DNA of 64,000 nt, taken from Flavimaricola sp. (GTDB lineage Bacteria; Pseudomonadota; Alphaproteobacteria; Rhodobacterales; Rhodobacteraceae). Shown here in pieces: positions 1 through 12,167 of the stretch. The stretch spans positions 1-64,000 of the forward strand of contig JAQWWH010000064.1 in the NCBI GenBank assembly GCA_029255105.1, in the 5' to 3' direction. The translations under genes were made by a program, and so were the position numbers. Under the pieces are notes generated by a model that saw only the letters and a program-made list of their open reading frames with translations, had not been told where the DNA came from and made no database searches. Every line of letters begins with the position of its first letter. Position 1 is the first letter of the stretch.

Positions 1-536
1 CGGGGAAACAGCTTGCCCACCCGGAACATCCCCATCAGCAGGGGGGTGCGCGGGGCCAGGGTAAAGACAAACTTGCCCGACAGACGCGGCGCCATCCGGC
101 TCATGATCTGGGCCAGATCGGTCGCGGTGTAGTAGATCATCGAATCCATCGCCAAGGCATGGTCGAAAGACCCCAGCGCCGGATCGGTCATGTCACCCGA
201 ACGCCAATCGATGGTACCGGGCAGACCGTCGGGCATCCGCTTCTGGGCGATCTCCACCAGTGCCGGCGAGATATCGACAGCAAGCACATCGGCACCACGG
301 GCAGCAAGCTCAACCGCCATAGCCCCGGTGCCGCAACCAGCATCCAGGATACGCAGTCCGGTCAGATCGGCAGGTAGCTGTGACAACATCACGTTGCGCA
401 TCCGGTCGCGGCCCGCGCGAACAGTGGCACGGACCCCTGAAACGGGGGCGTCAGAGGTCAGACGCTCCCAGACAGTGGTCGCTGTGCGGTCGAAATAGTG
501 CTCGACCCGGCTGAGTGTGGTGTCATAGGCGGACAT
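1..536 (-). CDS. bchM: Mg-protoporphyrin IX O-methyltransferase BchM (3' part missing)
   Basis: BchM transfers a methyl group from SAM to the C13 propionate of Mg-protoporphyrin IX, the step after Mg insertion in bacteriochlorophyll synthesis. The reading frame is open from an ATG at 536 to the left edge (178 codons, no stop), so the C-terminus lies outside the window. A class I SAM-binding motif (LDAGCGTGAMAVEL, about residues 66-79) and a following acidic DIS segment are visible. The start lies 3 bases after the bchL stop, which indicates translational coupling as the last visible gene of bchFNBHLM. Family assignment rests on this motif plus operon position, a combination seen throughout purple-bacterial clusters. 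Confidence 0.93.
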   Translation of the reverse strand, partial: MSAYDTTLSRVEHYFDRTATTVWERLTSDAPVSGVRATVRAGRDRMRNVMLSQLPADLTGLRILDAGCGTGAMAVELAARGADVLAVDISPALVEIAQKRMPDGLPGTIDWRSGDMTDPALGSFDHALAMDSMIYYTATDLAQIMSRMAPRLSGKFVFTLAPRTPLLMGMFRVGKLFP

Positions 537-539
537 GGA

Positions 540-1448
<909 letters not shown>

Positions 1449-1545
1449 TCAATTGCAGGAACTGCACCTGCTTCTTTGGATTTCAAATATCCCGGGGTCT
1501 GGGGCAGAGCCCCAGTCCACAGGTGAAAGTTGTCGCAGGCCTTGG

Positions 1546-4500
1546 TCATTCCGCAGCAATCCCTTCCATCCGGTCCTCAATGGCATCCGCTGCGTTCTGC
1601 AGCGCCGCCAATGTCTCTGCATCTGGGGTCCAATAGGCCCGGTCCGATGCTTCCAGGAGGCGATTGGCCATACGCATCGACGCCTGCGGGTTCAGGGCCG
1701 CCAACCGCTCGCGCATGGTCTCGTCCAGAACAAAAGTCTCGGACAGGCGCTGATAGACCCAGGGCTCAACTTCGCCCGTGGTCGCAGACCAGCCCATCGT
1801 ATTGGTGATCTGGGCCTCGATTTGACGCACGCCTTCATGACCGTGCTTCAGCAGGCCCTCGTAAAACTTCGGGTTCAGGCTGCGCGACCGGGTCTCAAGG
1901 GCCACCTGCTCTTGCAGGGTGCGCACCTTGTCGGTGCCGCGGGTCTGGTCCCCGATATAGACCGGGGCCGAAACGCCACCCTTGGCGCGCTTTACCGCCC
2001 GGGCAATTCCACCCAGCGTATCAAAGTAGTGGTCGACCGTGGTCACGCCCAACTCGACCGATTCCAGGTTCTGATAGGCAAGGTCCACATCCTTGAGCGT
2101 CTGCCTGAGAAGCTCCGGATTCGCCGCCGCCTTACCGTTGACACCGTAAGCAAAGCTCTTGCGGGCCTGGTAGGCATCGGCCAACTCGTCCTCGTCGCCG
2201 AAGGCAGAACTGTCGACCAGGCTGTTTACGTTGGACCCATAGGCACCTTCGGCATTGGAAAAGACCCGCAGGGCCGCCGTTTCCATGTCGCAACCGGATT
2301 CGGCGGCATAGGCCAGGGCATGGGCCCGGACGAAGTTCTGGTCGAGGGGCTCATCCGCCATCGCGCATTTCAGGGCAGCCTCTGCCAGCATACGGGTCTG
2401 CAAGGGCAGCAGATCGCGGAAGATGCCCGACAGGGTCATCACGACATCGACCCGGGGACGACCCAGCTTGGACAGCGGGATCAGGTCAGCGCCGCACAGA
2501 CGGGCATGGGCATCAAAACGAGGGACGGCCCCCATCAGGGCAAGGGCCTGTGCAATGGGGGCGCCGTCGGACTTGATATTGTCGGACCCCCAAAGAACCA
2601 GCGCAACGCTGCGAGGCAGGCTGGCGTGGGTCTCGATCAAAAGCTTGGCCTGACGGGCACCATCGGCCAGGGCAAAGGCCGTGGGCATACGGAACGGGTC
2701 AAAAGCATGGATGTTGCGACCGGTCGGCAGGATCTGCGGCGACCGGATCAGATCACCACCGGGGACCGGGGCGATATAGCGGGCAGACAGGGCACGCATC
2801 AGGGCTGGCAGTTCGTGGTCTTCGGCCAGCAGGGCCGCGGCAACCTTCAGCCGGGCCGGATCATCCTGCGGCATCAGGGCCAGCATGTCGGCGCGGGCCG
2901 CTTCGGACATCGGACGGCCAACGATGTGCAGTCCCTCGGGGATCAGCGCCCCTTCGGTCTCTTGCACTTTCAGCCATAGCTTTTCGAGGTCGGCGGCATT
3001 CAGATCGACGGCCTGGGCCTGATCGCGGATCAATTGCTCCAACTCGACCCGAGCCCTGTCGGCAGGCTCCATCCGCCGCCAGCGGGACAGACTGTCCTTC
3101 AACTCACTCAGACCCTTGTAAAGCCCGGCCGAGGCAAGGGGCGGCGTCAGGTGGGTCACCGTCACAGCGCCAGAACGACGCTTGGCAAGGCTCGCCTCAG
3201 ACGGGTTGTTGGCAGCGTAAAGGTAGACATTGGGCATCTCGCCGATCAGGCGATCGGGCCAGTCGCGGGCACCAAGTCCGTTTTGCTTTCCCGGCATGAA
3301 CTCAAGCGCGCCGTGCATGCCAAAGTGCAGGATGACATCGGCCTCAAAGGTGTTGCGAAGCCACAGATAGAACTGGGTAAAGGCGTGGGTCGGGGCAAAA
3401 CCACGCTCGAACAGCAGACGCATCGGGTCGCCTTCGTAGCCGAAGGTCGGCTGGACCCCGACAAAGACATTGCCAAAGTGATGACCCAGGACAAACACGC
3501 CCCGGCCATCGGACTGGATCTTGCCCGGGGCTGGCCCCCAAACCGCCTCGATGGCCTTCAGCGGCGGTGTGTTGCGAACGATGGTCTCGGCATCGACGAC
3601 GGCGGCAACATTGGCCTCCTGGCCATACTGGCGGGCATTGCCTTCGAGGATAGCTTTGCGCAACTCATCGACGTTGTCGGGAACCTCAACCTGATATCCA
3701 TCGGACTTCATGCGGGTCAGCGTGTTGAAAAGGCTTTCAAACACGCTCAGGTAGGCGGCCGTGCCGACGGCACCTGCGTTCGGCGGAAATCCGAACAGCA
3801 CGATGCCGACCTTCTTGTCTGCGTTGTGCTTGCGATAAAGGCGGGTCATGCGGACCGTCTTTTCGGTCAGGCTGGCGATCCGCTCATGACAGGGGGCCAT
3901 GGCCTTGCAATCTGACTCACCCGAACAGCCATGCGAACAACCGTGGCAGCCCTCTGCCCCGTGGCGACCGGCAAAGACCGTCGGGTTCGTAGCGCCATCG
4001 ATCTCGGGCAAAGCGACGAGCATCGTCGTCTCGATCGGACCAAGGCCCTGGGGGCTCTCGGCCCACTGACCCAGTGTCTGGAACTCCAGCGGCTGGGCGG
4101 CAATATAGGGAACATCCAGACGCCTAAGCAGCGCGACAGCGGCCTCGCTGTCGTTATAGGCGGGGCCGCCAATCAACGAAAAGCCGGTCAGCGAAACCAT
4201 GGCGTCGATCTTGCCCTCGAAATGGGACTCGATCGCCGGCTGACCGTTCAGACCACCTGCAAAGGCGGGAATGACACGCAGGCCAGCCTCTTCGAAGGAC
4301 CGGATGACAGCATCATAATGGGCCGTGTCACCTGACAGGATGTAGGAGCGGAGCATCAGAAGGCCAACTGTGCCCACCGGGTTCGCCGGCCGGGGCAGAA
4401 GGCTATCATCTGTCGCGATGTGATGGCCGGGCAGCGAAGGATGATAGACGCCCACTTCGGGATAATCGATCGGTGCGGCGGACACAGTGCCTTTCCACTC

Positions 4501-5109
4501 GGTCCGGCTGGAATAGCGGGACAGGATGAAACGGATCATCTGCTCGATATTTTCGTCCGAGCCACCCAGCCAATACTGCATCGACAGGAACCAGGCGCGC
4601 AGGTCCTGTGCCTTGCCGGGGATCAGGCGGAGGATCTTGGGCAGGCGACGCAGGGTCTTCATCTGCTTGGATCCGGACGACGCGGACGGCTTGGAGGATC
4701 CACGCAGCGACTTGAGTATCTTCATCGCGCCCGACTGGGGCTTGGACATGTCCAGATCGCCCATGCGGGTCAGCTTGACCACCGAGGTATCGGCAACCAG
4801 TCCAACCATTGCGTCACAGTGATCGCGACGGGCGGTAAGGGCAGGAACAATCGCGTTCAGATGCTCTTCCAGAAAGATGAGGCAGGTCACAACGATGTCG
4901 GCCTGTGCCACAGCCGCCTGGGCCTCGGCCAAGGCGCCAGGGTTCTCGCCCCACTCACCGGCGGCAAAGATGGACACCTCGAGACCGGGGAAATCGGCGG
5001 CCAGACGGGGCGCGATCCGCATCGCTGGTCCGGCTGCATGGCTGTCCAGCGTGAGGATCACGAAGCGATAGGGTTCAGGACCCGTCATATGAACGAAATC
5101 ATCGCGCAT
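1546..5109 (-). CDS. bchH: Magnesium chelatase subunit H BchH
   Basis: BchH is the large porphyrin-binding subunit of Mg-chelatase; with the AAA+ motor BchI-BchD (encoded at 37986-40656) it inserts Mg2+ into protoporphyrin IX, the branch point away from heme. The product is about 1187 residues, the usual size, with the CobN/Mg-chelatase fold throughout. The frame is open further upstream to 5208, but that is inside bchB. I chose the ATG at 5109 because AAGG sits about 9 bases upstream and conserved sequence (FVILTLDSH) begins shortly after; an ATG at 5088 is possible but lacks a ribosome-binding site. The start overlaps the bchB stop by 11 bases. About 110 bases separate it from bchL. Confidence 0.97.
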   Translation of the reverse strand: MRDDFVHMTGPEPYRFVILTLDSHAAGPAMRIAPRLAADFPGLEVSIFAAGEWGENPGALAEAQAAVAQADIVVTCLIFLEEHLNAIVPALTARRDHCDAMVGLVADTSVVKLTRMGDLDMSKPQSGAMKILKSLRGSSKPSASSGSKQMKTLRRLPKILRLIPGKAQDLRAWFLSMQYWLGGSDENIEQMIRFILSRYSSRTEWKGTVSAAPIDYPEVGVYHPSLPGHHIATDDSLLPRPANPVGTVGLLMLRSYILSGDTAHYDAVIRSFEEAGLRVIPAFAGGLNGQPAIESHFEGKIDAMVSLTGFSLIGGPAYNDSEAAVALLRRLDVPYIAAQPLEFQTLGQWAESPQGLGPIETTMLVALPEIDGATNPTVFAGRHGAEGCHGCSHGCSGESDCKAMAPCHERIASLTEKTVRMTRLYRKHNADKKVGIVLFGFPPNAGAVGTAAYLSVFESLFNTLTRMKSDGYQVEVPDNVDELRKAILEGNARQYGQEANVAAVVDAETIVRNTPPLKAIEAVWGPAPGKIQSDGRGVFVLGHHFGNVFVGVQPTFGYEGDPMRLLFERGFAPTHAFTQFYLWLRNTFEADVILHFGMHGALEFMPGKQNGLGARDWPDRLIGEMPNVYLYAANNPSEASLAKRRSGAVTVTHLTPPLASAGLYKGLSELKDSLSRWRRMEPADRARVELEQLIRDQAQAVDLNAADLEKLWLKVQETEGALIPEGLHIVGRPMSEAARADMLALMPQDDPARLKVAAALLAEDHELPALMRALSARYIAPVPGGDLIRSPQILPTGRNIHAFDPFRMPTAFALADGARQAKLLIETHASLPRSVALVLWGSDNIKSDGAPIAQALALMGAVPRFDAHARLCGADLIPLSKLGRPRVDVVMTLSGIFRDLLPLQTRMLAEAALKCAMADEPLDQNFVRAHALAYAAESGCDMETAALRVFSNAEGAYGSNVNSLVDSSAFGDEDELADAYQARKSFAYGVNGKAAANPELLRQTLKDVDLAYQNLESVELGVTTVDHYFDTLGGIARAVKRAKGGVSAPVYIGDQTRGTDKVRTLQEQVALETRSRSLNPKFYEGLLKHGHEGVRQIEAQITNTMGWSATTGEVEPWVYQRLSETFVLDETMRERLAALNPQASMRMANRLLEASDRAYWTPDAETLAALQNAADAIEDRMEGIAAE

Positions 5110-6691
5110 AGTGGGCCTTGGCCTCATACAGGGTCTCGACAGAAATCTTCTGCAAACCCTTCTCGGCGGCATAGCTTTCCGTATTGCGACGGGCCTTGCC
5201 ACGGACAAAGAACGGTATCTTCTTCAACTCGCGCTCGGCATCTGCCAACCAGACCAGAACGTCGGAGCCGGAGGCAGGCTCCTCCTTCGCTTCGTCCGAA
5301 ATACTCAAATCTGGCGGCGCATTGTCCTGCGCTGGCTGCCGGGCAGCGACCTCTTGATCAGGTTCGGCGATCCGGCGGGTCGCGTGGCCACCGTGGTGGC
5401 TGGCTCCGGCCTCGTCGTGGAATTCAAAATCTTCGCGGAACATGGTCAGAAGGTGTTCTTCCAGGCCCATGACCAAAGGATGGACGAGCGTATCAAAGAG
5501 GACATTCGCCCCTTCAAAGCCCATTACCGGCGAATAGCGGGCCGGAAAGTCCTGAACATGGACGGGGGCGGAAATGACGGCACAGGGAATGCCCAGACGC
5601 TTGCCGATGTGGCGCTCCATCTGGGTGCCCAGGATCATCTCGGGGGACAACTCTTCCAGCGTCCGCTCGACCTCGAGGTAGTCGTCCGTGATCAGGGCCT
5701 CGACCCCGTATTCCTTGGCCATCGCCCGCAGGGGGCGGGCCATTTCACGGTTATAGCAGCCCATACCGATCACTTCGAAGCCCATCTCGTCGCGGGCGAC
5801 CCGGGCCATGGCCATGACGTGGCTGCCATCCCCAAAGAGGAACACGCGCTTGCCAGTCAGATAGGTCGAATCGACCGAGGCCGACCACCAGGGCAGTCGC
5901 AGACGGGATTCGTCATAGGCCAGCGGCTTGCCCGTGATCCGGGCCAGTTCGGCAATGAAATCGCGTGTCGCGCCGGCACCGATAGGGACAACCTTGGTGA
6001 AGGGCTGATCGTGGTTCTTCTCAAGCCAGCGGGCAGCCGCCTCGCCGGTTTCGGGGTAGAGAAGCACGTTGAAATGGGCGGCAGGCAGGCGAGCGATGTC
6101 AGCAGGCGTCGCGTTCAACGGCGCCACGACATTCACGACGATACCAAGATCGGACAGCAGGCCAGTGATCTCTTCGACATCATCGCGGTTGCGAAAGCCA
6201 AGAGCGGTTGGCCCCAGGATGTTGCAGGTGATGCGGTTGGTCCGGCCTTGCGGTTTGCTCAGATGCTTGACGATCTGGAAGAAGGTTTCGTCCGCCCCAA
6301 AGTTTTCCTTGCGCTGGTAGGACGGCAGTTCAAGGGGGATGACCGGGATCCCGAGGTCCATCGTCTCGGCCATGCCGCCGGGATCGTCCTGGATCAACTC
6401 TGCCGTGCAGGAGGCGCCGACGATGATCGCCTGCGGCTTGAACCGGTCGACGGCTTCCTGGCAGGCGGTCTTGAACAGGTTGGCGGTATCGGCCCCAAGG
6501 TCGCGAGCCTGGAAGGTCGTGTAGGTGACCGGCGGACGGTGGTTGCGCCGCTCGATCATCGTGAACAGGAGATCGGCGTAAGTGTCGCCCTGCGGTGCAT
6601 GAAGCACGTAGTGCAAACCCTTCATCGCCGTGGCGACCCGCATCGCCCCCACATGGGGCGGGCCTTCGTATGTCCAGACCGTAAGTTTCAT
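5099..6691 (-). CDS. bchB: Light-independent protochlorophyllide reductase subunit B
   Basis: BchB forms the NB-protein heterotetramer with BchN; it binds protochlorophyllide and shares a 4Fe-4S cluster. The 530-residue sequence has the aspartate D36 (in HAPQGD), the unusual non-cysteine ligand known from Rhodobacter structures, and the GASCTAEL motif. A C-terminal domain follows a charged linker (about residues 440-480) and ends in a light-independent-reductase-type helical tail ([11 protein letters not shown]). The ATG at 6691 starts the conserved [16 protein letters not shown]. The gene lies 49 bases after bchN, and its stop overlaps bchH. Confidence 0.97.
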   Translation of the reverse strand: MKLTVWTYEGPPHVGAMRVATAMKGLHYVLHAPQGDTYADLLFTMIERRNHRPPVTYTTFQARDLGADTANLFKTACQEAVDRFKPQAIIVGASCTAELIQDDPGGMAETMDLGIPVIPLELPSYQRKENFGADETFFQIVKHLSKPQGRTNRITCNILGPTALGFRNRDDVEEITGLLSDLGIVVNVVAPLNATPADIARLPAAHFNVLLYPETGEAAARWLEKNHDQPFTKVVPIGAGATRDFIAELARITGKPLAYDESRLRLPWWSASVDSTYLTGKRVFLFGDGSHVMAMARVARDEMGFEVIGMGCYNREMARPLRAMAKEYGVEALITDDYLEVERTLEELSPEMILGTQMERHIGKRLGIPCAVISAPVHVQDFPARYSPVMGFEGANVLFDTLVHPLVMGLEEHLLTMFREDFEFHDEAGASHHGGHATRRIAEPDQEVAARQPAQDNAPPDLSISDEAKEEPASGSDVLVWLADAERELKKIPFFVRGKARRNTESYAAEKGLQKISVETLYEAKAHYAR

Positions 6692-6740
6692 GTGGTCTGA
6701 CCTGTCATGAGTATTTGGGACGAAGCGAAGCTAAGGCAGG

Positions 6741-8518
<1,778 letters not shown>

Positions 8519-8575
8519 TGTGTTAGTTTCCCCTGACATACCTTGGCTTAAAGACTACGGTCACATTCAACAGAG

Positions 8576-8593
8576 TGTCAACTTTAAGTTACA
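8576..8593. promoter_or_regulatory. PpsR/CrtJ operator, bchF side
   Basis: Perfect TGT-N12-ACA (TGTCAACTTTAAGTTACA), the published consensus of the PpsR/CrtJ repressor. It lies 58 bases upstream of the chosen bchF start in the bchF/ppaA divergent gap. A second inverted repeat, TTACAC-N8-GTGTAA (8589-8608), overlaps its right end; I do not know what, if anything, binds that. Confidence 0.85.
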
Positions 8594-8697
8594 CCTTGTC
8601 GAGTGTAAATCTCATGCTATCTCAACCACGCAGATATATAAATTAATGTTTATTATAAGTATGTTACGGCGTTTTTGATCCCCGCATCAGGCGGATA

Positions 8698-8715
8698 TGT
8701 CAATTTTCTTTGACA
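8698..8715. promoter_or_regulatory. PpsR/CrtJ operator, ppaA side
   Basis: Perfect TGT-N12-ACA (TGTCAATTTTCTTTGACA) 94 bases upstream of the chosen ppaA start and 122 bases from the bchF-side box. Its position suggests that PpsR controls its own antirepressor gene and could bridge both boxes of this divergent region. Confidence 0.85.
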
Positions 8716-8808
8716 ATATGCTGGCCGTCTAAGACAATGATGTCTCAGACGGGTGTCGCGTGTGCGTTACACCATAGTGATTTGCAGCCCGCCAAGGGGA
8801 TCAGCTGG

Positions 8809-9636
8809 ATGTCAGACCATCCCAAGACCATCAACAGAGGCTTCGACGCGGATGCGGGTGACTCGGTCTATTCAAGGGCGGGGCAGCATTTGTCGTGCGT
8901 TTCCGATGATGTGGCCAAGGGCCTACCGGTGATTGACGATAATCTTCTGTCCAACCTTTGTGATGCCTGCCTGGCACCATCCAGACGCGGGATCGCCCAG
9001 GTTTCCAGAGAGATCCGGAACGCCGGACACAGCGCGCAGGAGATTGCCGAAGTTTACGTTCCTGCTGCCGCACGGATCATGGGTGTCCGCTGGTGCGAAG
9101 ACAGCATGAGCTTTGCCGAAGTAACCATAGGCTGCTCAAGGCTTCATACCCTGTTGCGGGATGTCCAATCTGAATGGACCCCCGAGGACAAGATCGGGAA
9201 TGATGCGCCCTCGATGCTTATCCTGGTGGGAAAGGATGCGTTCCATACGCTCGGCGCAACCGTCTTGACCGGGATGATGCGGCGCCTTGGCGTTTCTGCC
9301 AGGCTTTCCATCGGCGCAGAGTCGAAAGAAATCGCCCAAATGGTGCGGGCAACGAAGTTTGACTGCGTATTAATTTCGGCATCCATCGGCGAAAGCCTTG
9401 AAACGACGCGCAAAATTGTGGAATCTGCCAAAAGCGCGTCGATTGAGCCGCTCCTGGTCATCGTTGGTGGGACCATTCTGGAGGGCGCCGAAGGTCGTGC
9501 ACAAGAAATTCTCGCAGCGACTGCTGCGGATCATGTAACGAACGACCCTAGTGAGGCAATCCGGCTTTGCGGACTCGAAAATTTGCGGGCGCCAACAAAA
9601 CAAGTGAGTTCCGTCACACCAATGCGGCGGAGCTAA
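8809..9636 (+). CDS. ppaA: Cobalamin-dependent antirepressor PpaA/AerR
   Basis: PpaA/AerR binds cobalamin and antagonises or modulates PpsR/CrtJ, linking light and oxygen to pigment gene expression. The 275-residue product has a helical N-terminal part with VRWCEDSMSF (W95), typical of the B12-sensor family, then a Rossmann-like B12 domain with DAFHTLGA (H146 as candidate axial ligand) and a C-terminal GGTIL segment. The frame is open from 8710, but the ATG at 8809 follows a clear AAGGGG 9 bases upstream, so I use it. It lies 35 bases before ppsR, as in Rhodobacter. Which of the two names applies is a matter of usage. Confidence 0.93.
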   Translation: MSDHPKTINRGFDADAGDSVYSRAGQHLSCVSDDVAKGLPVIDDNLLSNLCDACLAPSRRGIAQVSREIRNAGHSAQEIAEVYVPAAARIMGVRWCEDSMSFAEVTIGCSRLHTLLRDVQSEWTPEDKIGNDAPSMLILVGKDAFHTLGATVLTGMMRRLGVSARLSIGAESKEIAQMVRATKFDCVLISASIGESLETTRKIVESAKSASIEPLLVIVGGTILEGAEGRAQEILAATAADHVTNDPSEAIRLCGLENLRAPTKQVSSVTPMRRS

Positions 9637-9671
9637 TTGATGTTTGGGCGACCGCAGGAAACGGCAGCCGA

Positions 9672-11105
9672 GTGACATCGCGTGGTACAAAATATTGGGA
9701 CAGCGGTTCTATTCCTTTGATAGCCCCTGAGATTCTGGGGGATATCATCTCTGAGGTTGCGGACCTTTCCATCGTGATTTCAGACACAGGAACGATCCTG
9801 TCGGTCCTTGCGAATCCGAACAATGCCAGCTTCCAGGGCCTTGAGGCATGGGAAGGTCGGGACATCCGCAAAACTCTTGTTCCGGACAACGCCAGCAAGT
9901 TCGACATGCGGCTGGCCGAATACCTTCATTCGGGCAAGTCAGTGCGGGCGATGGAGCTCAACCATAGTGGCGACAATGGCGGTTGGGAGTTTCCAATTCG
10001 CTACTCCCTGCACAGGATTGGCCCTGATGGCGCCATCCTCATGCTTGGCCGCGACCTTCGGCCGATTGCCGAGATGCAGGAACAGCTGGTCAAGGCCCAG
10101 ATGGCACTTGAGCAGGACTATGAGGCGCAACGCGAGTCTGATACGAAATTCCGCGTCACGATGGAGTCATCCCGCGAGGCGTTCGTCTTTGTCGCGCCCC
10201 GGACCGGCAAGATCACCGAGATCAACGGGATTGCCGCATCCATTGCGGGTGCTACACGCGAAGCCCTTATGGGCAACAACTTTGCCAATACCTTTGACTT
10301 GATCAAACGCGGCGATGTGATCGAGTCGCTAAACACCCAGGCCCTTGCCGAACGGCCGGTTCCGGTCAGCGTTGTTGCACGCAAGTCCGGTGACCGTTTC
10401 AAGATTTTCCCGACGCTTTTCCGCGCATCGGGCGAGAGGCTGCTGCTGTGCCGGATCGAGCCCGAGCAAGAGGCTGATGCCATCGCTAACAGCCTGTCAC
10501 AGAACCTGACGGCCCTGTACCAGCAGGGTCCCGATGCGATGGTCTTTACCGATGATCGCGGCACGGTCCTGTCCGCCAACGAAAGCTTTTTGGACCTCAT
10601 CGACGCGGCCCATGATATCAGCGTCAAGGGTCGGAACATGTCCGACTACCTGTCCCGTGGCTCGGTCGACCTGAAGGTGCTGACCGAGAATGCCGCGCGA
10701 AGCGGCCGGATGCGGATGTATCCGACCAAGATGGTCGGAGAGTATCGCAACCCCCGCGCTGTCGAGATTTCTGCGACGACAATCCAGGCCGGCAGCTCAA
10801 CCGTCTTCGCCTTCGTCATCCGCGACGCTAGCAGGATCGAACAGTCCCGAAGCACCAATGGTCCAGTGACAAACGACAACGTCGGCTCTGTCATGGAACT
10901 GGTAGGCAGTGCGACCCTTAAGGACATCGTGGCCGAAACGACCAATGTCGTCGAACGGATGTGCATTGAAACGGCTGTTGAACTGACGATGAACAACCGC
11001 GTCGCGGCGGCCGAGATGCTTGGGCTGTCCCGACAATCGCTTTACGTCAAGCTACGCAAATACGACCTGCTTTCCAAAGGTGGGCCAGCAACCGACGAGG
11101 ACTGA
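9672..11105 (+). CDS. ppsR: Photosynthesis gene repressor PpsR/CrtJ
   Basis: PpsR represses bch, crt and puc genes under oxygen by binding TGT-N12-ACA. From the GTG at 9672 the product is 477 residues, close to the family length. It has an N-terminal domain (SRGTKYWDSGSIPLIAPEIL is family-typical), a coiled-coil Q-linker at about 133-156, two PAS domains, and a Fis-type helix-turn-helix at about 441-464 (AAEMLGLSRQSLYVKLRKY). Cysteines at 260 and 431 match the positions of the redox cysteines C251/C424 of Rhodobacter sphaeroides. The frame is open back to 9567 inside ppaA, but conserved sequence begins right after the GTG; AGGA lies about 12 bases upstream. Confidence 0.95.
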   Translation: MTSRGTKYWDSGSIPLIAPEILGDIISEVADLSIVISDTGTILSVLANPNNASFQGLEAWEGRDIRKTLVPDNASKFDMRLAEYLHSGKSVRAMELNHSGDNGGWEFPIRYSLHRIGPDGAILMLGRDLRPIAEMQEQLVKAQMALEQDYEAQRESDTKFRVTMESSREAFVFVAPRTGKITEINGIAASIAGATREALMGNNFANTFDLIKRGDVIESLNTQALAERPVPVSVVARKSGDRFKIFPTLFRASGERLLLCRIEPEQEADAIANSLSQNLTALYQQGPDAMVFTDDRGTVLSANESFLDLIDAAHDISVKGRNMSDYLSRGSVDLKVLTENAARSGRMRMYPTKMVGEYRNPRAVEISATTIQAGSSTVFAFVIRDASRIEQSRSTNGPVTNDNVGSVMELVGSATLKDIVAETTNVVERMCIETAVELTMNNRVAAAEMLGLSRQSLYVKLRKYDLLSKGGPATDED

Positions 11106-11194
11106 AACGACAGCTTGATGCCCCCAGCGGTCCGCGCTTGTGCTGTTTGTCGCGGTTTCTGGGCCAGAGGCCTCTGCCGACCAAAATTGATAGC

Positions 11195-11212
11195 TGTCTA
11201 GTTTAGTTTACA
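11195..11212. promoter_or_regulatory. PpsR/CrtJ operator 1 upstream of bchG
   Basis: Perfect TGT-N12-ACA (TGTCTAGTTTAGTTTACA) in the ppsR-bchG gap, 38 bases before the bchG start; pairs with the box at 11230. Confidence 0.83.
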
Positions 11213-11229
11213 CTTGCCGACTCCGATTG

Positions 11230-11247
11230 TGTCACTCTAAGCTGACA
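11230..11247. promoter_or_regulatory. PpsR/CrtJ operator 2, abutting the bchG start
   Basis: Perfect TGT-N12-ACA (TGTCACTCTAAGCTGACA) that ends 2 bases before the bchG ATG at 11250. It therefore occupies the place of the ribosome-binding site, and no strong Shine-Dalgarno is visible there. Centre-to-centre distance to operator 1 is 35 bases. Confidence 0.83.
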
Positions 11248-11249
11248 GC

Positions 11250-12167
11250 ATGACAGTTGCGCAGACCACATCCATTCCTCAACGACGCTGGCCCGAACCT
11301 CGGGCCACCTTGCGTCTGATCAAGCCGGTCACATGGTTCCCACCGATGTGGGCCTATCTTTGTGGCGCGGTGTCATCGGGCGTCGCACCGTCGGGCCATT
11401 GGGGAACGGTGATCCTAGGCGTTATCCTTGCTGGACCCATCGTCTGCGGGATGAGCCAGGCTGCGAACGACTGGTGCGACAGGCATGTCGACGCCATCAA
11501 CGAACCGGATCGGCCGATTCCATCGGGGCGGATTCCGGGCCGTTGGGGCCTATGGATTGCCCTCGCGATGACGGTACTGTCCCTTCTAGTAGGCTGGCAG
11601 CTTGGCCCCTTCGGATTTGGCGCGACTGTCGTCGCCGTCATCTCTGCCTGGATCTATTCAGCCGAACCGATCCGCCTGAAGCGGTCGGGCTGGTGGGGGC
11701 CCGGTGTCTGCGGCCTTTCCTATGAGACCCTGCCCTGGCTGACCGGTGCGGCCGTTCTTGCCGGTGGCGCGCCCAGTGGCGAAGTGGTCGTCATCGCCCT
11801 CCTTTACGGGATCGGGGCGCATGGCATCATGACCCTGAACGATTTCAAAGCGCTGGAAGGCGACCGGCAGATGGGGCTGAACTCCCTGCCCGTCACCTTG
11901 GGACCCGAGCGGGCGGCACGACTGGCCTGCTGGGTCATGGCGGTCCCTCAGGTCGTGGTCATCGGACTGCTGACCATGTGGGACAAGCCCTGGCACGCCT
12001 TGGCCGTGACCGGCCTTTTGCTGGCCCAAGGTGCCGCGATGCGGGTCCTGCTGCGCGATCCCAAAGGCAAGGCGCCTTGGTACAACGGAACAGGTATCCT
12101 GTTCTATATCAGCGGCATGATGGTCTCGGCCTATGCCCTTCGTGGCCTTGGAGGTATGGGACTATGA
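11250..12167 (+). CDS. bchG: Bacteriochlorophyll synthase BchG
   Basis: BchG, a membrane prenyltransferase of the UbiA family, esterifies bacteriochlorophyllide a with geranylgeranyl diphosphate. The 305-residue product has the two aspartate-rich motifs NDWCDRHVDAINEPDRPIPSG (about residues 73-93) and NDFKALEGDR (about 196-205), and about eight hydrophobic helices. It heads the bchG-MFS-bchP-idi plus-strand operon and overlaps the next gene by 4 bases (ATGA). The ATG at 11250 lies 2 bases after a PpsR box. BchP later reduces the geranylgeranyl tail to phytyl. Confidence 0.96.
   Translation: MTVAQTTSIPQRRWPEPRATLRLIKPVTWFPPMWAYLCGAVSSGVAPSGHWGTVILGVILAGPIVCGMSQAANDWCDRHVDAINEPDRPIPSGRIPGRWGLWIALAMTVLSLLVGWQLGPFGFGATVVAVISAWIYSAEPIRLKRSGWWGPGVCGLSYETLPWLTGAAVLAGGAPSGEVVVIALLYGIGAHGIMTLNDFKALEGDRQMGLNSLPVTLGPERAARLACWVMAVPQVVVIGLLTMWDKPWHALAVTGLLLAQGAAMRVLLRDPKGKAPWYNGTGILFYISGMMVSAYALRGLGGMGL

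Noticed and set aside
5109-5208. N-terminal extension of BchH up to 5208
   Set aside because: The extra 33 residues lie inside bchB and show no conserved sequence; the ATG at 5109 has a ribosome-binding site.
5111-6700. 529-codon plus-strand open frame opposite bchB
   Set aside because: It mirrors the third-position GC bias of bchB; no motif, no ribosome-binding site, and full overlap with an established gene.
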